In this document: one piece after another, positions 56,101-60,310 of the stretch
Numbering within the stretch: position 1 is the first letter of the stretch
How the letters are laid out: every line of letters begins with the position of its first letter
Assembly: GCA_032622095.1 (NCBI GenBank)
Contig: CP136061.1
Span: 202,298,244 to 202,362,243 of the forward strand
From: Siphonodentalium dalli
Lineage: Eukaryota > Mollusca > Scaphopoda > Gadilida > Siphonodentaliidae
DNA length: 64,000 bases
Direction of reading: 5' to 3'
Program-made: the position numbers and the translations under genes
Notes under the pieces: generated by a model
What the model was told of the DNA's origin: nothing
The model's input: the letters and a program-made list of their open reading frames with translations, nothing else
Database searches by the model: none

Positions 56101-57740
56101 GTTAATTTGAGACTATAGATACTTCACAGAAGGCCTAAGCAGAATGAGGTCCTGGCCAGAGGGTGAATTTGGTGATGCTAGCCCACTGTACGGGATAACA
56201 TCGCTAAATTCACCCTCTGGGGACCTCATTCTACAAATGACAGACACGCTATTTGCAGGCTTGGTAGGATGGGACTAGACTCTGTATCTATTAGCCTATA
56301 TTTATCTATTCTGCAATAAAATCATAAAAGAGTACATAGGCAGAACACAATGTGCATCTTAACCCTTTACCCAACAGAAGGGCCCTGTGCCAATGCATTC
56401 TCTTATATATGCGAGTCGACCATAGGTCGCCTCGCATATATAAGAGAATGCATTGGCTTAACACATTAAAAATTATAAAATTGTTAAAGAATGTAAGAAA
56501 AAATGGTAAAAAGTGTTAAAAAAAAGATTTTTTTAGGCCAATGCATTCTCTTATATATGCGAGGCGACCTATGGTCGACTCGCATATATAACAGAATGCA
56601 TTGGCACAGGGCATAACTGTAACTATCACAATGTGGTCAAGGAGCCGGTTCCAATGATATCCATATTTGTATGGTTTTATTGAGACAGACCGAAGATATT
56701 TTAGGCTGTTGAAGCTTTATTTGGCCGGTTTTCGCCGGTTTGTTGGGTAAAGGGTTAATCAGAATCTTTTATCAAATGAGTTGCGGATGGTGCAAGGATG
56801 TATTTCAAGGCTTGCCATGGATTTTAAAGACATTATTTGAAAAAAAGATTTATTTCATCCATTATAATTTCAGCTTTGGTGGCAATGAAGTTCAAGGTGA
56901 CATGAGATTTATAATGACGGAAGCTCTGCAGATTAGTCCCGGGTACATGATGCAATTTGACTTGGTTATGGGCTGCCAGAAACCTTATGCCATGAACATG
57001 GATAACAAGGTCTACCTCGAGTACTCGACTAACCACGGGATGAGCTGGGATTTGGTGCAGGATCCATGCTACCCTCCAGATCCGTGCAGCACTCATCAAC
57101 CAGGAACCGCATTTGATGCTACAGAGTACAATAATTGGAAGAGGGTTACGGTGTTACTGCCAGAACATACCTGGTAAGCAGGGACATGGTAACAGGGGGT
57201 GTTTGGTCAGAATATAATAGTTGGAAATTTCATCCCTGATATAGACAGAACACAACGAACATCTTAATCGAGAATCTTTTATCGAATGAGTTGCGGATAT
57301 GTGCGCAGATATATTTTGTGAGAGCATAGCTCGAGCGAAATGTAACTATGCACCATCCACAATGTATTTATTCTATACAATTGTGTCAGACAAGTTCAAT
57401 TTATGACTGTCACCTTCATTAATACAAAAGATAATTTATTGTGATTTAAGTCGGATCGAATGCACCCTCAGACTATTGAACCCTCAGACTACTGAAACCT
57501 CAGACTATCGAATCCCTCGACTAACCGATTGTATCCCATTTATCTTTTTCTGACAGTCTTGGTATTGAACTTTCATAGCAATACTCTTGATTCATTATAT
57601 AGGTCACCAAGTACAAGGTTCCGATTTCGACAATCAGAATGGGGTGATGCGGATACATGGTCTGTGTCTCGGCTGTATGTTGGGCAACAGTGTCCCGACA
57701 TGTGTAGTGGACATGGACAGTGCAATGAAGGAATATGCAA
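28994..57740 (+). CDS. RELN: Reelin gene, 5' half (20 coding exons, continues beyond the window)
   Basis: Reelin is a large secreted matrix glycoprotein that in vertebrates signals through VLDLR/ApoER2 lipoprotein receptors to guide neuron position. Splicing the 20 exons listed below gives one frame of 3134 nt (about 1044 residues): signal peptide, Reeler domain (about residues 20-163), an N-terminal subrepeat-like region, reelin repeat 1 with EGF1, subrepeat 2A and the start of EGF2. All introns are GT-AG. The visible length matches the position of EGF2 in the vertebrate protein, so no exon appears to be missing. Exons for about 2400 more residues must lie past 64000. Its role outside vertebrates is less well known; function here is inferred from homology. 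Confidence 0.96.
29271..29674. mobile_element. Family H MITE with an internal insertion, in reelin intron 1
   Basis: Starts CAGTAATGCTCTAAATAATC and ends gggcattactg/TA. Between about 29292 and 29503 the palindrome is interrupted by foreign sequence that contains a 'ctggcactaaacctacaaaa' phrase related to the family D MITE. Confidence 0.7.
29961..30195. mobile_element. TTAA-type MITE, family C, inverted
   Basis: Left end tgaaccctttctttactgaa (TTAA decayed to TGAA), right end tataaaaagggttaa. It has a (G)n run near 30116. A family H copy follows directly. Confidence 0.65.
30207..30390. mobile_element. TA-type palindromic MITE, family H, loop-deleted
   Basis: CAGTAATGCCTTAATAATCG start, gggcattactg end, TA on both sides; the central hairpin tip is deleted. 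Confidence 0.8.
30440..30660. mobile_element. Family A MITE without clear outer ends
   Basis: Contains 'tgactggagcttcctgaa', both hairpins and 'ggatctttaatgctg'. The terminal AAAGGGTTAA is lost, and a family G element starts at 30683. Confidence 0.65.
30683..30937. mobile_element. Double-hairpin MITE, family G (255 bp)
   Basis: Ends CAAGCCTTGAAATAGGGTGC and ...ctatttcaaggcttg, with two mirrored hairpins. No direct repeat in the flanks (aacggtgg / gtccaatt). Confidence 0.78.
31636..31868. mobile_element. TTAA-type MITE, family C
   Basis: Starts TTAACCCCTTCTATACTAAT; keeps the 'gttgaacttattatctgaac' block. The right end is decayed (tttagcaccatag). Confidence 0.65.
32005..32319 (-). repeat. 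Right arm of the inverted repeat pair flanking reelin exon 1
   Basis: Reverse complement of 27301-27660 with scattered changes. It ends 15 bp before exon 2, so part of the exon 2 upstream region derives from this repeat. Confidence 0.75.
32335..32554 (+). CDS. RELN: Reelin coding exon 2: Reeler domain
   Basis: Acceptor ...ttaatttcag, donor ttct/gtaagt, 220 nt. Encodes the Reeler core: 'GMIITGLYTLP', 'GQSFMCSTVLHH' and 'IRFLWQAPQSGTGCVSF'. The two cysteines align with the domain's disulphide cysteines. Leaves in phase 2. Confidence 0.96.
32570..32675. mobile_element. Family A MITE remnant without hairpins (106 bp)
   Basis: TTAACTCTTCCCTGACTGG start and catgaaagggttaa end are kept, but both hairpins are precisely missing. 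It starts 15 bp after the exon 2 donor. Confidence 0.75.
33353..33423 (+). CDS. RELN: Reelin coding exon 3: end of Reeler domain
   Basis: Acceptor ...gatgttttag, donor ggag/gtaaga, only 71 nt. Encodes 'LATAFQGFQVLFKD...VFQVCEAG', the last strands of the Reeler domain with its final cysteine. It enters in phase 2 and leaves in phase 1, the only way exons 2 and 4 can be joined in frame. Confidence 0.94.
33572..33837. mobile_element. TTAA-type double-hairpin MITE, family A
   Basis: TTAACTCTTTAATGAAGGGA start; both ctccc-type hairpins are complete; the right TTAA is decayed to TTGA. A (CTTT)n run follows. Confidence 0.75.
33969..34134. mobile_element. 166-bp foldback element
   Basis: A near-perfect palindrome: gtgttatatacacaatgt at the left, its complement at the right, centre 'gcgaccttggtcgc'. 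No other copy was seen in the window. It is probably a MITE of unknown class. Confidence 0.65.
34135..35121. other. Reelin intron 3 remainder; includes a repeat fragment
   Basis: A piece at about 34780-34880 resembles the TTAAAGATGG-type element at 38386 ('aaataaatatgaatcaagga'). The rest is unclassified. Confidence 0.4.
35122..35227 (+). CDS. RELN: Reelin coding exon 4: linker after Reeler domain
   Basis: Acceptor ...tgcaatttta/g, donor tgtg/gtaggt, 106 nt. Encodes 'GAPTSSPL...IHSDGVILRDNFD', which corresponds to the conserved 'HSDSIILRDDFD' stretch of vertebrate reelin. Leaves in phase 2. Confidence 0.95.
35820..35969. mobile_element. TTAA-type MITE, family A, single hairpin (150 bp)
   Basis: TTAACCCTTCCATGACTGC start and cacaaaagggttaa end with one hairpin; one of the two hairpins has been lost. 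Confidence 0.75.
36243..36673. mobile_element. Long-type family G MITE
   Basis: Ends ggcctcaaaatatggtgctg and complement (ccatattttgaggcc), two hairpins and the AT-rich middle with 'gggaggcctagacacagatt'. Confidence 0.7.
36691..36843. repeat. 10-bp tandem repeat (gtaacaatta, 15 copies)
   Basis: Fifteen perfect or near-perfect direct copies of gtaacaatta without spacers. A simple satellite, not a CRISPR array. Confidence 0.97.
37628..37724 (+). CDS. RELN: Reelin coding exon 5
   Basis: Acceptor ...tttttag, donor ttt/gtgaga, 97 nt, ends in phase 0. Encodes '...NNNCGAVLHGDSAVFCEKDGPRDF', matching the conserved '[21 protein letters not shown]' part of the reelin N-terminal region. The bases after 37724 stay open but do not match the family, so the donor is placed here. 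Confidence 0.93.
37821..38147. mobile_element. TTAA-type MITE, family F (327 bp)
   Basis: TTAACCATTTGGCAGGTAGT start, acctgtcaaagggttaa end. A degraded relative is at about 44987-45516 (ctctggcaggtagaac ... cactcgccaaagtg). Confidence 0.72.
38386..38725. mobile_element. TTAA-flanked element, TTAAAGATGGTCTATC type (340 bp)
   Basis: Left TTAAAGATGGTCTATCTCTT, right complement ...agacatagatcatctttaa. It ends 20 bp before reelin exon 6. A right-truncated copy starts at 45627. Confidence 0.72.
38746..38797 (+). CDS. RELN: Reelin coding exon 6
   Basis: Acceptor ...atttattacag, donor ttat/gtgagt, 52 nt. Encodes 'VTVPLNTTAAAVLQFAL', the strand after the GPREL motif. Small but required to keep frame between exons 5 (phase 0) and 7 (phase 1). 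Confidence 0.93.
38798..40050. other. Reelin intron 6: AT-rich, (G)n run and a degraded family C MITE
   Basis: A run of 23 G is at 39517-39539. A degraded family C copy (about 39715-39990) has the 'gttgaacttattat' block. No coding sequence. Confidence 0.5.
40051..40150 (+). CDS. RELN: Reelin coding exon 7
   Basis: Acceptor ...tgtctccag, donor attaa/gtaagt, 100 nt. Encodes 'SAGSCGHQG...NVLFGTEHCTHWHLTEKI', matching 'GSCRFSYSDPSIIVLYAKN..WIQLEKI' of vertebrate reelin in position and pattern. Leaves in phase 2. Confidence 0.94.
40225..40375. repeat. Dispersed repeat shared with 15480-15640
   Basis: Same order of blocks (gattacattatggcgg, cactataaagttccc, atttcaggt). Confidence 0.5.
40657..40921 (+). 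CDS. RELN: Reelin coding exon 8
   Basis: Acceptor ...ctattgcag, donor gtcaaa/gtacat, 265 nt, ends in phase 0. Encodes 'HMVHLPREARGTAVCIRWTQ', 'CWAIDNVLITNTA' and 'SFDPVDTSNWLFFPGAGVK', nearly identical in pattern to the vertebrate 'CWALDNILIINSA' and 'LDPVDTGNWLFFPGATVK'. One of the best-conserved exons. Confidence 0.97.
40985..41570. repeat. Degraded TTAA-type MITE sequence in reelin intron 8
   Basis: The start resembles family D ends (ttaactcattcaatgccaag) and the right side resembles family E in reverse (ttttacgtccgtaatagtta, atagcagcaaagaa). Confidence 0.5.
41768..42018. mobile_element. TTAA-type MITE, family C (251 bp)
   Basis: TTAACCTTTTCTATACTTAA start and ggtatagaaagggttaa end. Lies 79 bp before reelin exon 9. 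Confidence 0.8.
42098..42255 (+). CDS. RELN: Reelin coding exon 9
   Basis: Acceptor ...ctttatttcag, donor gctgg/gttagc, 158 nt. Encodes 'HNCQSDMNALQF', 'FVVSRDINLADTDI' and 'LDEDFDSQ', matching 'HSCQSDGNSIYFHG' and 'ATTRDVDLSTEDI'. The last residues start reelin repeat 1, subrepeat A. Leaves in phase 2. Confidence 0.95.
42370..42690. mobile_element. Degraded long-type family G MITE
   Basis: aatatggtgctggacatttg at left, atgtccagcaccatattt at right, two damaged hairpins. Confidence 0.65.
42817..42968 (+). CDS. RELN: Reelin coding exon 10: reelin repeat 1A
   Basis: Acceptor ...ttctctag, donor tttgg/gtatgt, 152 nt. Encodes 'GGRVAGLCGAI...AMIFDGAGKRHICTPLVDA', equal in layout to '[29 protein letters not shown]'. 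Leaves in phase 1. Confidence 0.96.
43012..44128. mobile_element. About 1.1-kb repeat with TAGCTCAACTT ends (copy 2)
   Basis: tagctcaactttactttgta at left, ccaagttgagcta then cagtgtcattga at right. Holds a (GT)n run near 43074 and several tandem 'gccagcagccatcttggatt' units. Starts 43 bp after the exon 10 donor. Confidence 0.65.
44196..44513. mobile_element. TTAA-type MITE, family A, with an internal duplication
   Basis: TTAACGCTTCCATGACTGG start, catgaaagggttaa end. The second hairpin's left arm and the 'gcgcgtaagccagtg' linker are repeated (about 44335-44410). Confidence 0.75.
44715..44976. mobile_element. TTAA-type double-hairpin MITE, family A
   Basis: TTAACCCTTTCATGAGGGGA start, catggaagggttag end; both hairpins present, the second one partly decayed. 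Confidence 0.78.
44987..45516. repeat. Degraded family F-like element
   Basis: 'accctctggcaggtagaaca' at left and 'gacgtactcactcgccaaag' at right resemble the ends of the 37821 element. The TTAA is lost on the right. Confidence 0.5.
45627..45870. mobile_element. Right-truncated TTAAAGATGGTCTATC-type element
   Basis: Left end TTAAAGATGGTCTATCTCTT, and internal blocks 'aaatatgaatcaaagac' and 'ctgtctggaa' shared with 38386-38725. Confidence 0.6.
45898..46013 (+). CDS. RELN: Reelin coding exon 11: reelin repeat 1A
   Basis: Acceptor ...tttttaacag, donor cacaag/gtatat, 116 nt, ends in phase 0. Encodes 'GSGICNAPKSSKAGIMVYIED', matching '[21 protein letters not shown]'. Confidence 0.95.
46129..46308. 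mobile_element. Truncated family A MITE
   Basis: TTAACCCTTTTATAATGGGA start; first hairpin present, second cut off at 'gctccctatgtgc'. Confidence 0.68.
46670..47345. repeat. Tandemly structured dispersed repeat with 'acttggcac..cacctgcgat' units
   Basis: Three or four roughly 180-bp units share 'gaacctgtgcacctgcgatt' and 'ggagttatcccc'; the left edge has a G-run and (gtctgtcc)n. Related to 6040-6430 and, at its left, to 50690-50760. Probably a LINE 3' region; class unproven. Confidence 0.5.
47786..48009 (+). CDS. RELN: Reelin coding exon 12: reelin repeat 1A
   Basis: Acceptor ...ttttacgttag, donor aacag/gtaaaa, 224 nt. Encodes 'VPRMFSLPIDN', 'SDVWALDSVKMLPTLP' and 'KIIQFGMNLKCGA', matching 'RNVWAVDFFHVLPVLP' and 'HMIQFSINLGCGT'. 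Leaves in phase 2. The donor's first eight bases are also the target duplication of the MITE that follows. Confidence 0.96.
48010..48279. mobile_element. 254-bp family G MITE inserted at the exon 12 splice donor
   Basis: The element 48018-48271 (CAAGCCTTGAAATAGTGCGT ... ctatttcaaggcttg) is flanked by an exact 8-bp duplication GTAAAAGT at 48010-48017 and 48272-48279. The left duplication copy is the splice donor of exon 12. Confidence 0.93.
48286..48554. mobile_element. TTAA-type double-hairpin MITE, family A
   Basis: TTAACCCTTTGAACCTTTCA start, catggaagggtcaa end (TTAA decayed). Starts 6 bp after the family G target duplication. Confidence 0.72.
48555..48780. repeat. Degraded family C MITE
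   Basis: 'ctttatactaaattctcatt', 'aagttcaacttattatctga' and 'gaataatagaccattccaat' in the family order; ends lost. Confidence 0.55.
49125..49320. repeat. tRNA-derived SINE-like repeat
   Basis: It has an A-box-like 'gctcaatggttagcg' and a tail 'cttcagcaaggttgcttgta' followed by 'ctgtgctcgctttt'. The tail is shared with 59450-59690. Likely one SINE family with a variable head. Confidence 0.5.
49439..49567 (+). CDS. RELN: Reelin coding exon 13: reelin repeat 1A Asp-box strand
   Basis: Acceptor ...taatttcag, donor ccaag/gtatat, 129 nt. Encodes 'DYSTDHGKSWYPLHSPCLPG', an Asp-box (BNR-type S-x-D-x-G-x-x-W) turn found in every reelin subrepeat. Leaves in phase 2. Confidence 0.96.
49597..49775. mobile_element. 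Family C MITE, right end lost
   Basis: TTAACACTTTCTATACTAAA start, with 'ggaaatgttcagataataag' and 'gtttgttgaacttcttatct'. Lies 29 bp after the exon 13 donor. Confidence 0.65.
50422..50528 (+). CDS. RELN: Reelin coding exon 14: end of subrepeat 1A
   Basis: Acceptor ...tattttttgcag, donor acaatg/gtaaaa, 107 nt. Encodes 'WKVITLPLPYSALVPHARFRWKQ' (pattern) and 'SWALDN', matching 'WNRITIPLP...TRIRWRQ' and 'MWAIDN'. Leaves in phase 1. Confidence 0.96.
50923..50986 (+). CDS. RELN: Reelin coding exon 15: first half of EGF1
   Basis: Acceptor ...ctttcactttcag, donor tgtca/gtgagt, 64 nt. Encodes 'VYIGNCPDGCMGHGECRQGAC', the strand 'VYIGPSC' plus the first four cysteines of the EGF-like module. Leaves in phase 2. 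Confidence 0.95.
51370..51603 (+). CDS. RELN: Reelin coding exon 16: EGF1 end and start of subrepeat 1B
   Basis: Acceptor ...ttcttttcag, donor gctag/gtttgg, 234 nt. Completes EGF1 (CDFGYRGDSCEE) and runs into 1B: 'FLMESFGNAESISSFS', 'IQGAELGYVCGVLSTDKAMV' and 'FNKDGPRVLIT', nearly the vertebrate pattern. Leaves in phase 2. Confidence 0.96.
51630..53283 (-). mobile_element. 5'-truncated LINE, C-terminal part of a reverse-transcriptase polyprotein
   Basis: The open frame runs from about 53283 down to 52099; the part from 53208 is 369 residues. It corresponds to the region after the catalytic RT core, opening with an 'SKLIVVFNENKNS'-like thumb segment, and it contains a Cys/His cluster (HLC...CSS spacing C-x12-H-x3-C) seen at the C-terminus of many non-LTR retrotransposons. 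The catalytic core is missing; truncation occurs beside the minisatellite at 53284. The 3' UTR probably reaches about 51630. It lies antisense in reelin intron 16. Confidence 0.75.
53284..53690. repeat. 33-bp minisatellite
   Basis: About 12 copies of a 33-bp unit (catacatattacacttatct + aaatgagtattgt). The unit length is a multiple of three, so the - strand shows an 11-residue-repeat open frame (MYDNTHLDKCN-like). I regard it as non-coding. Confidence 0.9.
53876..54037 (+). CDS. RELN: Reelin coding exon 17: subrepeat 1B
   Basis: Acceptor ...tttcgatag, donor gcaag/gtatat, 162 nt. Encodes 'YLQFHIRVGSDS', 'CPAPDGESETILLEASCNGG' and 'VTWNVLKTFPVNDYKSA', matching 'FLQFTLRLGSKS...[21 protein letters not shown]'. 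Leaves in phase 2. Confidence 0.96.
54083..54224. mobile_element. 142-bp foldback element
   Basis: Inverted ends atagcaataacataattttg and complement, then 'cattacagttt..tagcgg' against 'ccgcta..aaacagtaata'. Starts 45 bp after the exon 17 donor. Class unknown. Confidence 0.6.
54476..54550. repeat. Perfect 75-nt hairpin
   Basis: Two 37-nt arms (cagaagatatgtgggacaat...) that are exact complements with a one-base centre. Neighbouring blocks 'ttgggatagg..ttgacctcag' recur at 54570-54720, so it is part of a larger, decayed repeat. Confidence 0.7.
55593..55832 (+). CDS. RELN: Reelin coding exon 18: end of 1B, start of subrepeat 2A
   Basis: Acceptor ...aaatatttcag, donor ctcag/gtaata, 240 nt. Encodes 'GCRFRWWQPSHSGRNKDVWA' and 'IDDISL', the reelin signature 'FRWWQP...DVWAID'. 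Then 2A begins with 'ISDSLTIDGGKLLDSYCGK'. Leaves in phase 2. Confidence 0.97.
55930..56270. mobile_element. Degraded long-type family G MITE
   Basis: Contains 'aaattcaccctctaagaac', the middle block 'gggaaacctaggatcagatt', a second hairpin and the end 'gacagacacgctatttgcag'. Confidence 0.6.
56359..56758. mobile_element. TTAA-type double-hairpin MITE, family B (400 bp)
   Basis: TTAACCCTTTACCCAACAGA start and gttgggtaaagggttaa end. Both hairpins are complete with the cgaccataggtcg tip. Confidence 0.88.
56874..57173 (+). CDS. RELN: Reelin coding exon 19: subrepeat 2A
   Basis: Acceptor ...tataatttcag, donor acctg/gtaagc, 300 nt, the longest reelin exon here. Encodes 'ISPGYMMQFDLVMGCQKPYA', '[20 protein letters not shown]' (Asp-box turn) and 'WKRVTVLLPEHTW', very close to '[20 protein letters not shown]' and 'WRRVIVLLPQKTW'. 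Confidence 0.97.
57603..57740 (+). CDS. RELN: Reelin coding exon 20: end of 2A and first half of EGF2
   Basis: Acceptor ...ttcattatatag, donor tgcaa/gtatgt, 138 nt. Encodes 'STRFRFRQSEWGDADTWSVS', 'LYVGQQCPDMCSGHGQCNEG' and 'IC', equal to '[22 protein letters not shown]'. Leaves in phase 2; the next exon, expected to begin with the fifth EGF cysteine, is not in the window. Confidence 0.96.
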
Positions 57741-57993
57741 GTATGTTCTTTGTATATAAATGTTGGTAGGATGTAATAAATGGAGACATATCTTGTGTGA
57801 TTCTTGTATCTGATCATAATAAACGTTTTCTATCTATTAGAGTTATTATTCGTTGTGAAAAATATAAATATTGGCTGCGGTTATAGTAAATTGTTTACAA
57901 TTATTGGTTTCAAAATGTAGAATACTATGGAAGATTATTGATAATGAAAATAAGAAATACAAAATTCTGTTTTTTCCTGTTATTCTTGGTAAC

Positions 57994-58246
57994 AAGCCTT
58001 GAAATAGTGTGTCTGTCATTTGCAGAATGAGGTCCCCAGAGGGTGAATTTAGTGATGCTACCCTGCAAAGCAGGCTAGCATCACCAAATTCACCCTCTGG
58101 GAACCTCATTCTGCTGAGGTGTAAGCAGAATGAGGTCCCCAGAGGGTGAATTTGGTGATGCTAGCCCACTATGCGGGGTAGCATCACTAACTTCAATCTC
58201 TGGGGACCTCAATCTGCAAATGACAGACACACTATTTCAAGGCTTG
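57994..58246. mobile_element. Family G MITE (253 bp) with a compensated hairpin tip
   Basis: CAAGCCTTGAAATAGTGTGT ... actatttcaaggcttg. The first hairpin tip reads ccctgcaaagcagg instead of ccccgcatagcggg, so the changed pair still matches. Confidence 0.8.
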
Positions 58247-58535
58247 TTTAACATAGTTTGTATGAATTTTCAGCTGTACCCTCTGATCACATTTGGGCAC
58301 TCTAAAATTATGACCATCCTTAATAATGTTTGTGACTTCAAATTCTGATTGTATGAATATATACAGCATCAGCTAACACTGTTTTGCACTGCCCATTTTT
58401 GTTTTTGGAGGGAAAAGTTGATTTGAAAATTTGACCACCCGGTTTTTATATATTAAAATCTTCCTTAGTTTTGTTGTATGTTGTTTTTATTAGATCCATG
58501 GTATCAACAAACTAATCAGTTTGTATTTTATAGCC

Positions 58536-58880
58536 TTACCCTTTACCCAACAGAACGGCCCTGTGCCAATGCATTCTCTTATATATGCGAGTCGACCATA
58601 GGTCGCCTCGCATATATAAGAGAATGCATTGGCTTAACACATTAAAAATTATAAAATTTAAAATTATAAAAGTGTTAAAAAAATTTTTTTTTTAGGCCAA
58701 TGCATTCTCTTATATATATATAAGAGAATGCATTGGCACAGGGCATAACTGTAACTATCACAATGTGGTCAAGGAGCCAGTTCCAATGATATCCATATTT
58801 GTATGGTTCTATTGAGACAGACCGAAGATATTTTAGGCTGTTGAAGCTTTATTTGGCCGGTTTGTTGGGTAAAGGGTTAA
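58536..58880. mobile_element. TTAA-type double-hairpin MITE, family B
   Basis: ttaccctttacccaacagaa start (TTAA decayed to TTAC), gttgggtaaagggttaa end. The first hairpin is complete with cgacc/ggtcg; the second has lost its tip. Confidence 0.82.
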
Positions 58881-59449
58881 AGTATTCTGCTAGCTATTCA
58901 CTGAAACAATGATTGGAGATTTTCCCACTGATGCTATAATTGTTTGGAGTTTTTTTAATCATATATAAGGTAAACAATCCCACATCAAGCCATTTACTGT
59001 GTTATTTTAAAACAAGAATTCTCCAAGAAATAAGATTTTCACATCCAGGAGATAAGAAATCATTCTTTCCAACCGGTCACTTCACTGGCACTCTGCCAAG
59101 TTCTGTTTCTGTTGCTTTCTATTGAAGGTTTGAGATACAACATTATAGCACTGAAATTTATTTGATCACATGGTACAAAATAAATCAATTCATTGGTTCC
59201 CAGTGGAAATAGAATGATATAGCACTAACATAGAAGTGAGTTTTGGAGATGAAACAGATTTCCATAGCATCTCATTCAATTTTGATAGATGTTACACAAG
59301 ATATCTGGTGATTTTCAAACAGGAAATCCCATGCCGAATCAAACGATACCAATATCTTAGTTTCCTGCCAAAATGAACTTAGAACACTACAACACTCAAC
59401 CTTCTCATTATAGATGAGTGAAGCACCTTATACTTCATTATTATCCAAC

Positions 59450-59690
59450 CTTGTGGAGTTCGGTAACCCAATGCTTAGAGTTTCAGACTTGTAATGGTGT
59501 TAACACACTCGCATGAGTTCGCACCCGCCTGTGGACTATCATCTCCACAACAGTGGCTTGGTTATGTGTGTGTTGAAGAACCACATGCTGTTTAAAGCTC
59601 ATGCCAGGTTGTCACCCTTGGGAAAGGTTACTTGTACTGTGCTTGCTTTGTCATACCTAGACAAGAAATATATATAGGGACCTGATTGTT
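59450..59690. repeat. tRNA-derived SINE-like repeat
   Basis: Has a B-box-like 'gagttcgcaccc' and a tail 'gaaaggttacttgtactgtg' followed by 'cttgctttgtcat', shared with 49125-49320. Confidence 0.5.
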
Positions 59691-60310
59691 GGGTAAGCAT
59701 TGTAAGCCGCTCTAGTGAAGCACCTGCAAAATGGCAGCAGACACAAGACTCGGCATTACTCAACAGTTGGGGTGAATCACTTAGGGTCAGCCTGCATATG
59801 ACGCTATATAAGCACCATTAATATTATCTAGAACCCTGGGAATCGGGGATTTACATTATGAATCAAATCTCAAATCAAATCTGGTAAGAGATTTGAAATC
59901 ACATCGTTATATTGAGTGTATCAACAGTGAAGAGGTGGAACAGTTCGGGAAACACTTCAATTGGTAACTGTAACGAACCGAAAACCTATTAATAACTGAC
60001 TGCCAATTGATTGTAGTCATCATACTTCATCGATCTCCATGTTGTACTGAAATCTGTCAATTTAATTGTATCATGCTGAATTCCTTGACCTATGGCAGTA
60101 TATATGGGATGGAGACTTGTGAGGCTTGTCAAATGAGTTTGGCTGTAATTCCCTTGTGACATTCAACTCCTGGAATCCCGGAGCCATGTTGTTTGGGAAG
60201 TCAAATTGACATTTAATAAATAATTGAGCTTAAACGCAATAAGGAATCTCTAATTGCGCTTAAGCGCAATAAGGGAAGATCTAATTGGGCAAGGAAATAT
60301 CTAATTGCGC

